A DNA stretch of 64,000 nucleotides. Source: Berberis thunbergii. Taxonomy: Eukaryota; Streptophyta; Magnoliopsida; Ranunculales; Berberidaceae. The position numbers and the translations under genes are program-made. Under the pieces are notes generated by a model. It saw only the letters and a program-made list of their open reading frames with translations, ran no database searches and had not been told where the DNA came from. The stretch spans positions 124,001-188,000 of the forward strand of contig QNQO01001859.1 in NCBI GenBank assembly GCA_003290165.1, given 5' to 3'. Below, one piece after another: positions 22,901 through 34,900 of this stretch; positions within the stretch are counted from its first letter, which is position 1; each line of letters begins with the position of its first letter.

Positions 22901-25900
22901 GCGGAGGAGACCAAGCACGACGCCAATTAGAAAATGTTTAGATTGGCAAGTTAATGGAGGGTGTAGACGGAGGGGACGATCGTTGAAAACTTGGATGAAG
23001 ACGGTGAATGAAGATATCATTGAGCTTGGATTAGACGAGGAAATGTGGGAAGATCGCATTGCTTGGAGAACCAAAATCCATGTAGCCAACCCCGAAAATC
23101 TCGGGAATGTGCTTTGATGATGATGATGATGATGATTGAAGGGTAAGTCCTTGATGAAAACCCAATCAATTTCCTCTAAAATGGTTCCATTAGGGTGTTT
23201 TTTTTGGGGGAAAAATTTCGAGATTGCTTGCAAATTCGAGATATCCTCATGAGGATATGCATGGACATTGATGAATCTTGTATGGATTGCGACCATTTTG
23301 ATAAAATTTTCGTTCATCTATTATTGCATTGTTCACTAGTACTTGTTTGACTATGCTGGCTTCATCTTGAAGCATTGTGGGCTCGGAAGGGTCTGAATAG
23401 GGCTGGGAGACTCATTTGGAAGACTGTACCTTATGCAATTTGTGGACCCTATGGAAGGAGTGAAAACTAGAGGATATTTGAAGGAGTTCTAATAATGGAA
23501 GCTTTATATGAAGTGTATCGTTCTTGTGTTGAGTCCAAGCTTCGTTAGAAACAAACTATTTAGATGCTTTTTCTCAATGAATCCTTTTTAGTAGGAGTGT
23601 AATTTGTGATCTTCTGTAGTTTTCTCTCAATTGAATGGAAGTATTTGACTTTTTCAAGGGTGGGGTTTCAAGTGCGGGATTCAATTGCATATTTTGCATG
23701 GTGTTCGGTGTAAATGCAAATCTCTTAATTGTAAGTCTACTATGATTATCTTCTATCTTTTTGTCCAAGAAGAGGAAATGATGGATTGTGGAATGTTTAT
23801 CTTACACAAAGATGAGATGACTCTTAACACCTAACACCTCACGGTGAGACTGCTAATAGCATCCACTTAAATACCAGGGATATTCTCTTCACTTAATTAC
23901 TGTACGTGAGGCGTGGTTTAGATCCAACTAGTTATTAATTGGTGCTGGCGACACGTTTGAGCTGGAAAGTACCCGATGTTGGAAGAATACGAGTCTACAA
24001 GGGGGAATCTTGACTTCATACTAGTCTGGGTGTCTTTCCTACGCATTAACTCCTCTTGGGATTTGGGTTCTCACATAGATGATCGCATCCATGAATTAGT
24101 AGGCTTTGTAGAGAGTAGAACACTGTCATTGGAAATGATGGGCTCCTTTGACAAAGAGGAAAGACGCCTCCAGTATTCTGTTATGCGGGTACGAATATTT
24201 CCTTGTTAATTGGATTAACATTGTAATGTGGTGATAGAATATTTTTATGCTACTTTAGGCAATGCCTTTCAAGTGTCATCCTTTTTCTTTGTAATTAAAC
24301 TGAATCTCATATTTTAAAAAAAACTCGTAACAATATTTCAGATTTATTCGGAAGGAAAATGTTCCATTAGATATTAATTTATGAAGATAAATCCATTGAG
24401 GTGCTTCCAAGGGATTCTGCAATCAACAAGGTTGTTGAAGGTTTCTTGAAGCCGTGACTTCAAGACTGGAGATTCTAATGGAGGGAAGTGAACTGGTATA
24501 TCCTCGCATGCAATTCTTTGGTCCACAAGGACAGAGCGTAAAAACAAAATTATAAACGATAAACTCACAAGGCCTATTATCTGTTTTTATAAAGATTATT
24601 TTATGGTGGTAAAACACTTTGTCTATGTATTTTGATACATATATGATATATGTACAGTTGGAGCACTTGGGTAAAGTAAGGATACAGATGTTTTTATTTT
24701 ATTTTATTTTATTTTTTGGGTGGGGGCTATATTGATTCTTTTTTCTACTATAGTTCTGTGTTTTGCTGAAAAAAAAAGGAACTCACCAATGATGCAACAT
24801 TCTTTCTATTTTCACATCTGTCCATTAACTTCCCACCTACCCTTGTAAGAAAAATTAGAGATCGAGACATAGAGGCTATTAATTAAGGATATGAGCATAC
24901 TAGCAGGATTGATATATCATGTGTGAAAAATCTATTCTCATTATAATGGAGGTCATGGGATGACCAAACTTATTTAATCACTCGAGAGTGAGATAATTTT
25001 GAAACATTCATTAATTTTCTTATTAATTGGTGTCTGTTAATGTGTGTTTAGTTATTTCTTAACATTAATTGTAAGTGTTGAAAACCTTCAATCTTCATCT
25101 TAGATTTCTATCATTGACATCATTACTACGTTAAAAAATAAAATTAAGTTTTATTTCCTTTTTGATGAATCTGACCAACAAACTTTTTGATATTCAACAT
25201 TTAGTTTATGTGTCAACAGTTAATATGTGATTTCAGTTTCTATTTTTTATCAAACACTTTTACATTTATATTGTATTCAAAGAAAAGATAATATATTTCT
25301 ATAGTTTTTTTTAGCTTTTTCTTCTTCCTCAAGGGAAATAGACAGCGTACATTACCATCGAGCAAGCCATTGTTACTAATTTAAGTTTGGGGTTATTGTA
25401 GAGAGCTTAGATCTGCTCTTGTAGGGTTTTCTAGATTTCTCTAAGAGTTCTAGGAGGATATTTATTAGCACGAACTTGAAGAGCATCTTGCTATTGGTTG
25501 CAACTATTTGGGTTATGATAGACTTACATGTGTGTTGCAACCATTTTCAGTGAAAACAGGAAACCTAATGTTAAAGCCCATGAAGCATATTGGTCCTATG
25601 GTCAACTTGTAGGAAAGTCTAGTTTGACGTGTGTGTGCCAACATGTAAATAGCAAAGCCTGATGGTTTCATCATCACCAAACTAGAGTGCCAACATGTAA
25701 ATAGCAAAGCCTGATGGTTTCATCTTCACTTCTACAACTCTGTTTTTAGTCAACTTAATCTTGCCGACTATGAAGTAATAGGAAATCAACCTTGTTTTCG
25801 TTGCGATCCGTTTCCACATAGGTTGCATGTAGCCGCACAGAGGTATATCTAAAAAACCATTTTATGTAGCCAAGCTCACAAAATAATCTTAATATCTCAT

Positions 25901-28900
25901 GTTCGTGACTACCTTGCTACCTATAAAAGACCCTAAGGTCCTGATGATAAAGCCCATGGAATGTTTTATCTACGCATTCTTTAGTTTTTTATTAGTTATT
26001 CTTTGTATAGTTAAAACATATAACAGTCCAGGAGTGTTATAGGTTATAACGAGATATAACGGAATATTTTTTAAAATATATTTTTATACCCCCTAATTAT
26101 TAATGTATTATAGAGTAAAAAAAGTAAATCATGTTCATAACATCAAATTCAAAAACATCAAAACATTAATAAAAACATCTTCCATTCGTATGAGAGTGGG
26201 TTCACAACAGTGTGATCGATTCTTAGTTTCTTCCCTTCTTTTGTCGTTCTCTGTCTAGTCAACCGACGAGGTCTTACTCTCTGTCAATCGGCGACTGCGA
26301 GCTCTCGTCTTTCTTTCCTTCGAGTCGAGGGTTCTGGTTCAATCAAGAATGAAATGGATGAATTTTTTTCTTTTTTTAATGATTAGAACAAAACGTTAAA
26401 ACGACATTATTTCAATAACGATCATTCTATCAGAGCCATGATACACTAAAGAGAAAATGCCAATCTTAGTTATATTAAGCCCATTGTTAAGATGTGAGTT
26501 TCGTAGATAATGCCAAGGAGAATCTACCCCTCCCCAACTATTTAGGATTAAGATGGTTTTATCTTTTGTACGCATTTGTTTCCTTGACTTTGTGATGCGG
26601 CAACGTTGAGTTTGTATTTGGTTTAGCGAACTGTTAGAAAAATTTATTGAATATCACTCATTTTGAATAGTTCTAGATGAATATACCACTTGTGGTTTAA
26701 AATTTCACAGGTATACAAAAACAGATAAATTATTCTTCTTACTAATTGATGATTATATTTATATTCATTTATTATCTTTTTAATTTTATGGTTGGCTTAG
26801 AAAAATCATAAATAATGCAAAAGTTAATTAATATATAAATTAATTCATGCATTTCTAAAGATAAGCTATCAGTATGCCCCATTCTTTGATATTCCCAATC
26901 ACGTGAGCCAAAAGTTTTCTAGTGGCTCTAGAGCTACATGCTATGTTTCTAAACACCTTCACATGCTTCTACATCTTTGACGGTTACCTTGTTAAATACT
27001 ATTTCTTTGGTTTGCATAGAAGCCTAATTCTTATTGTTATCTTTGCCCACAGGTTAGAGTACAAGCTATTCGTGGTCTTCCTCTTCTTTGCAAGGATACG
27101 CCAGAGTATGTGTCTAAAGTTGTGGATGTTGTAGGGCAGCTCTTGGCATCGGGTAATTTAAGTGCTAGCTGACACTTCGAAAAACTTAATTTGTGTTTAC
27201 ATGAATTTGATTGTGATTGATCTTTGATATATCTAGAGGAAAATGTGGAGCGTGACGCAGTACAAAAAGCCCTTATGTCTTTGTTAAGACAGGATGTAAA
27301 AGGTAACTTGAGATTCTTCAAAACGTTGTTCTATTTGACCATTTTTATCATGCTAGTTCTTTACTATGATTGACTATCAAGATTCTCAATACTTTCGTTG
27401 AATTTGTTTTATGGTTTCTTTTTATTAAACTCTATAGATAACATTCTATTTTTACAATGGTTCATTCCTTTCACATGTTGCATCTTGGTTTTGATCATTG
27501 CGATACCTATGTAATAACAACACTCTATTAATACCAAAAACGTATTAGACACGTATCGTGTCAGATACACTTGTCAACACTTAAGGAGATATTCTCGTCT
27601 GGCACTTGATGCTATATGCTTAGATCATCAACTTTTTCACATATTCTCAATTTAAAAGCATATTATGGCAGTTAGTATTACATGAGCAACAATATTGAAA
27701 ATGAATATGATTAATAATTCAAAACTTATTCTTGAAAAAGTAATTAATAATAGAATGTACGTGTCTCCAATGTATCCCATATTGTGTTTTTTTGGTAAGA
27801 CGTGTCCGACATCTTGTATTCATGTCGGATTCCGATACCCTTATACGTGTCGCTGTTACATAGCTTGATACTTACTATGTGGTATGACATTTGATGGTGT
27901 TTTGCTTCTCCAGTTAGCACGACAAAACACAAGTCAATAAGCTTTAATTAAAAGTATCTGACCTCAGTTATTTAAATACTCTTGCCTTGCAGCGTCGTTG
28001 ACATCTTTGTTTAAGCATGTTGAGAGCACTGATGAGCCAGCTGCTGATGAAAGTCTCCGTGAGAAGGTTCTAAGTTTTATTAGGGATAAGGTATAAGCAC
28101 ATCTATCAACCATATGGTTAATTGTTTTGTTATCATAAGTGGACTGAAAATTGTTATATTTCAGGTCTTTCCACTAAAAGCTGAACTCCTAAAGCCTCAA
28201 GAACCGATGGAAAGGCATATAACGGATTTAGTGAAAAAGGTATGCTGGTGATAGTATTTATTCATGGAACACTTAAACCTCATTTTTATTTTATTTTTTT
28301 CCTGGAAAGGAGAATTTTCATTTTGTTATTCTGAAATGAATTTACAAGAGGCTGATCCATGCTATGACAGAGTTTACAAGATGTTACTGGGGGAGAGTTT
28401 AAAATGTTTATGGACTTCCTGAGAAGTTTGAGCATATTTGGAGAGAAGGCTTCTGCAGAGCGCATACAAGAGCTGATTGAGATCATTGAAGGTCAAGCTG
28501 ATCTAAATGCACCGTTCAATGTAAGTACTTATTTCTCATTGTGGGTACGGGGATGTGGTAACATGGTACTTTTTCTTGAAATGTGGTTATATATTAAATG
28601 TGACACTTCTTGAAAAGTTTCAACAATCATGTTTGTTAACTAATGTCATTAATAAATTATTACTTTATTTATGATTAAGTGATGGCATCTAAAGTATAAC
28701 CGAAACAAGTTCGGCACTGCGTGTTCGATAACAATAAAACAAATATTCAACAAAACTAATAATTGATTGGTATATGAGTATTTCGAGATGGCCCAAAATA
28801 AACACTTTCTTTTTCTATAATATGTTATTTTTTAGGTGGTTTTCAGCAAAAGTGAATGTCAAGCTTGATAAGACCTTGGCAGGTATTTGTATTGCATGGT

Positions 28901-31900
28901 AAAGAAGGATTTTAAGCTAAGCAAAAGTTATCATTTTTAGAAAAACTCAAATAGTAATCTAGAGTTAACGGAAAAGGCTTTGAATGTGGAGGAATCCCAA
29001 GATTGATTTATGTTTATTTTTTGTTTTCCTTTCTTTTATATATAAATGTAGGGTTGTTGTTTGTCATGCAAAGAGATAATTATATATCTTCACAAGAAGG
29101 ATATATATAAAGATTGGAATGTATATGATAGGATAAATTAATGGATGGAGTTATTCACGTATAATCATAATGTATAATCCACATGTTATAACAAGACATT
29201 AATGGAAGGGAATGTATATTGGACGAAGAGTGGTTCAAATATGTTCATAGATAAGATATATAACAATTATCAACAATTTTCAGACGTTAAATTTCCTTCT
29301 AGAGATTCAATGTAATACGAGTAACCTTAGTGGTGCTTGCCCTTATTTGGCATTGGGGGTTCAGTCATCCTAGTTTCAAAGGGAGCTCTTAGTGAATTTG
29401 CTAGTTGAGTTGGGAAGCATCATGTATAAGGCTGCAATAGCTGTTTACAACGTTTGTTTCCCCTCTGTATGGTATTTTTTTTCCTTTTCTTCCTTCAAAA
29501 TTTATCTCATCTCTAAACATTTGAAAAAAGTGGAAAAGAGAGATAATCATATACTTTTACATTTCACTTGAAGAGATGTGTGTGACTGTGCAAAAGACAA
29601 GATGACATGCTATGGCAGCCTTAATGGGATTTTTGTTTAGGCATCGAGTACTTCAACAATTTTCCCAGTCTCATGGAAATCGATAGCGTTGAATGTTAAG
29701 ATCCCAACCCCCACACAAAAAAAGGAACTATACTATTTCAATTATTACAAGTATATGAGGCTCCAAGAAGAAGGAAGTGTGCCAAAAGGAGCCTTTGAGT
29801 TAGATTGTTGACAAACAATGTTATTTAGGCTCCTTAAAAGAAAGAAATGTTCATAAGATACTTGGGATGAGGCATTGGTGGTGGTTACATGTTCAACATT
29901 GCTTGTACTTGTTAAGAATTGTCAAAAGATGTTCATATCTTTGTTAGTTTATGCATTTTACTTTATTTAACATAACGATAAATGATGTATAATCCATGTT
30001 TTTATGTCTTTTGCTTTATATGGAAACAAAATGTAATTGGATGTTGAACACTTCTTTGAAAACACAAAAATGATGGTTTCAACATAAAATTAGATAAAAC
30101 TATGAAGTCTCCCTTTCAACCCTGTTTCAATTATTTCTTCTTTCGTTCTCCTCTTGGCTTATGATAACTTTAAAATGGGATTTACAGGTTTCAGAAGACG
30201 GCGATCACATTGATAGACTAATATCATGCTTGTACATGGCTCTTCCGTTTTTCATGGTATGTGCTGGATGTCCAGTTTTGTCACATTAATAGAATACACG
30301 AGTTTTCAGTTGACTGTTACAACGTTGCTATTTTGTTACAGAGGGGTGCATCAAACAGCAAATTTATGAACTATTTGAACAAGCACATTGTACCTGTCTT
30401 TGACAAGGTAACTGTTTTGCTCTCCACCGTCATTTAACCTCATGAACTTTTATAGCTCAGAAGACAAAATGTTCTTCTGATTCTTAGATTCCTGCTCTCC
30501 ACCGTCATTTAACCTCATGAACTTTTATGTCTCAGAAGACAAACGTTCTTCTGATTCTTAGATTCCTTCATGCAATCACTTATGCAGTCATTCTTTGTAG
30601 CAATGTTCGCATATATTGTGGAGAGGCACCTAGTCTAGTTTTAATCAACATAAGCTGAAGGGACTTTGGACTCGATGGTAGAAAATGGGTGATCTGTGTG
30701 GAAAGGAAATTACATTCGTTAGCGAGAGTAACTCTGATCAATAGATTTTGTCAAGCATCCCAGTATATTTGATGCCCTTGTCCAATATCCGACTTTCCAT
30801 AGTGAAAGAGCTGGAAATAATTAATCTCCAGGGAGTTTCTATGGTGGATATGAATCAATAGCAAAAAGTTCATCAAGCGAGAAGGTAAAACGGTTGTAAG
30901 CCCATACAGCAGGGTGGATTGGGAATAACAAATCATAAACTCATCAAAAAATCCTTTTATTATCTAAATAGATATAGAGGTATGGTGTGGAGGGGCATTC
31001 TCGGTGGATGAATTTTATCTCTCACAATATATATAGGGTGGATTTGAGATTTCAATCACGTGTTAAAACTCCTTAGGCTCCGCTATTGGGTGGACTCTTA
31101 TTTAGAGCTTATCTTTTTGCCTCTGAACTAGGCAAGGATGCACGGTTATGAACACGCGCGTCGTGTTGGACACAGACACGATATACCGACTCGACAATTT
31201 TTCAAAAACTAGGACTCGAAAACATGTTGACACGTCGTACTATATTTTTAATGTCATAAAATATAATAATAATTTAATAAAGTGCCTTCTTGAAGTGTCT
31301 TGAAGAAGATGACAATGTTGTAAGAAAAAATTGAAGTAAAGAAGTAGAGGAGAGACGAAGCAAATTAGAGAAAAATAAGAAGCATAAACCATCTCTAAGC
31401 CTTTTGCCCAATTTGTCTTAAATTGCAGTTGAAATAGTCATTCAATGGATCAACAACTTACATGGTTATTTGCAAACATCTAAAAGTAAAAAATAAAACA
31501 AAGTTGGTTTTCGAGTCTTGACTGTGTCCTGACCAAGTTTCAGGTATATCGGAGGCGTGTCTGACACCTTGACCACATTGACCATGTGTCTGACATCTAC
31601 CGACACGTTGACGAAGTGTTCGACGCGTGTCGAGCGAGTGTCGTGTGTCAGATACGTGTCGGACATGGATACGACAAGTTTTCGAAGAGTTTGTACTTCC
31701 TTGAAACTAGGATAATATCTAAAAGGGAATGGACCCTACTGTTCTCTCCTTGAAATTTTTTATACCATGAAGGTTTTGATAGATAACATATAATCATATT
31801 CATCAGTTTTTGGCATTTTATGCTTTGCGTGTTCAAATATTGTTATTATGTTTTACCTCGTGTTCAAATATTGTTTTTTCTTTTTTCTTTAATTAATTTA

Positions 31901-34900
31901 ATTAACTAATTTTACAGCTTCCTGAAGAACGCAAACTTGACTTGCTCAAAAACTTTGCGGAAAGTTCACCTTATACATCACCCCAGGATTCACGGCAGCT
32001 TCTTCCATCAATTGTTCAGCTTTTGAAGGTACACACATTGTCAATGCCATAGAATATTGTATTATATGCCTGGAGGATGCTAATGTTCTTCAGACTACAG
32101 TTGGTTTTATAAAGTTGTGCCAAAAAAAGTTTAATGTTCAACCGATGCTGCAATAGGAACTAAATATTATTAAAGATTGAAGTTTCCGAGGTTTGAGATG
32201 ATTTAAATCAACAACTCTTTTCGATTCACGATTCATGTTGTTGGAGGCTGCATCGAGGCTTCTACTGTGCCTCGCCTCAGCCATGGAGCGTTGTGTTGCC
32301 ATGCATTAGCAGAAGGCAAGCAAGATACCTAAGACACTGCTAGTATTTTTTGGAAAGGTAACTTAAATAACTAGAAAATAAATGATTTTTTCTAGAAAAA
32401 TAAATAGCCCCTAATTAGTTTTTACAGTTCACCCTAAAAAAGGTGAAAGTGAAAAGTTCTAGTCTTCAGAAGAGCTCCTCTGTTGTGGCGTCACACTTTG
32501 CCACGACACTAGTGGGGCCTTGGCGCCTCCCCCCACCAATGTAGGTTGATAACATTGGTTCCACATGCAAAATATAGAAGGGCCATTTGGCAAAATTATG
32601 AGGTCAAAGTTTCGACTTCTGCTATATTAAACCGGTGACTGGATTTTAACCATGGCCTTAGGGTTCTCAACTATTAAAACATAAGGGGGGCACTAGATTT
32701 GCTTATTAACCAGGAAGGTCCTGCTAGATGACCTAGTTATGCAGACTGACTAATGGATTGAAACGCTTCGGTCTACAAATTTGCTTTATAAATTAGATTA
32801 CCCACATCTTTGGCATGTGTCCATTTTTGTCTAACCAATTCCAGTTTATTGTCTAATTTTGATGCAGAAATACATGCCTACGAGAAAGACCGGAGAAGAA
32901 ACAAACTTTACTTATGTTGAATGCTTGTTGTACACCTTTCACCATTTATCCCATAAGGTTAACTGAATTTTCTTGTTCCCATTTTTTTGTTGGTATTCTT
33001 TTTGTAATAATGATCTTGCTAACTACACCTATTAAATTATTGTCATGCAGACTCCTAATGCTACAAATAGTCTTTGTGGTTACAAGATAGTAACTGGCCA
33101 ACCCTCAGACAGGCTTGGCGAGGATTTTTCTGAGCAATATAAGGATTTCACTGAGAGGTACTGTATACTACATACAATACTATGTTTTGGCTATTTTTAA
33201 TAATATATAGATCCAATATTTTGTTGAATGTCCCATCTAAGGAGGGAAATGATTTTACTTATACATTTAGCAGGTCTTCTTGTTCTGAATGTTTCTGTCT
33301 TCAGGGGCCACCTTTAGGTGTGTCTGTTTTTGTTATTCTGGTGGCACCTTTGGATTTCGAAGTTGCTTCCTTTGCAAGGACAGACTTCGGAAGGAAATGG
33401 TAGTTTACTGTCAGAGAGCAAGTTTGGAATGGGGTCCCTTTCTTCAAGTTGAGTCCCTTTGCAGTAAGTTAGAAAGGGGTCACCTTTTTCTAGATGAGTT
33501 CTGAATGACTGTCGAAAGGGACTTCTGTGGTAGTACTTTCCACTACTTGCTTGGAAGTATTCGTAATAATATGAACTACATGAAAAGACAGTTCTATGAC
33601 AGATCACCTTCCAAACCCATTTTAGTGGAAAATTTTATAATTTGTTCATTAGGAAATGTTTTGCTGCTTGCTTTCAAATGTATTTAATGAGCAATTTTCT
33701 TTATCTCATTGACCATATAAAGAGTCTTACCATTTATCCTAGGCCAGTGATTTGAGGGAGAGGGTTTTTATTTATTTTATTTTATTTTATTTTTATTTTT
33801 ATTTTTATTTTTATTTTTATTTTTATTTTTTATAATTTAAATAATGAAGGTCTATTAGTTACCCCACCATCCTCACATATCTAAAACGTGCATCATCCAT
33901 TTCTAAGAAAAAGTGCAAGATTCCAGGAAAAAGCCTAGATGGATTTTGTTTCGTCACATTTGTCAGTTTGATTTATGTGTTGGCATACTATATTGTTAGG
34001 TTTGAGATGCTATTTCACTTGCTTGTGTCATACAAGAATCTTGGGAACCAAATCCGTGAATATACAATCTTTATTTTTCCTCATCGACTGTCCTCGATGT
34101 CTCTTACAAACCTCTTTAATTTGCAAGTTACTTGAGCTTGAGCATACAAAAGATTGGCGTTTCGTATATATATATTTAAGAGGTTTTAACGTGTGTAAGT
34201 CTACAATCTTTAGATATGATATTTTCTTTTTCGAATAACAATTCTTTATCCAGTCTTAATTATCAAAAAACATTTCTTCTGCGATGACAGACCGCAACAT
34301 GCGTGCTATGCACCTATGTGTGTTCACCCCTGAGAGTATGACTTCTAAATGAATAGTTTATAAATAAATCTGAATGTGCCATACTGCTATCCCTCAATCT
34401 TGCAACCTTGAATCTACTAAGCTTTAATTTTAAACTCATTGGCTTTATATGGATTAAGTTGAATGTGCCTACAAAATGGCATAGACCGTCCTTGAGCAGA
34501 TAATTCCTTGATGTTTGGTTTTTTGGTCAAGAACTTATTAAGCTTCTGTAAATCCCTAGAAGTTGGTGTGATTGTGTTGTGTGAAGCATTTTGTATTCCT
34601 GGTGATGGGGAGCTTTTGGATATTCAACTGGTTGCTGTTTCTCGTCTCCCTTTTGCTTCGTTAAATTACCATAAACTGTCAAACAACCATTAATTGTTAC
34701 TGTTACCTTCCATTGTAACGGTGCTATTCCGAATGTTTTAGTGCTATCCCTGTTTTTTGTGTTAACACATGGGACACATTTGTTGTGATACAGGTTAAGC
34801 ACTGTGGAGGACCTTGCTAGGGCTACCATGAAGAAGTTAACCCAGGGGATGAATGAGCATAACAAGGCAATGGCAGCTGCCAAGAATGAAGAAGACAAAG

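Larger units (their letters stand above)
21890..23560 (+). pseudogene. L1-type LINE relic (C-terminal), interrupted by an RTE LINE
   Basis: Pieces fit the C-terminal part of plant L1-like polyproteins: [15 protein letters not shown] near 21958, [13 protein letters not shown] at 22100-22140, then after the RTE insertion [19 protein letters not shown] near 23278-23335 (zf-RVT region) and [16 protein letters not shown] near 23410. Several stops and frameshifts. It is sense to API5. The ends are not defined. Confidence 0.65.

Noticed and set aside
22895..23317. 140-codon minus-strand open frame
   Set aside because: Shadow of the RTE reverse transcriptase frame and its GAT tail (reads as a His run).
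26490..26560. Possible SINE or LINE 3' end (CCCCAACTATTTAGGATTAAG)
   Set aside because: Too short and without tail or duplication to call.
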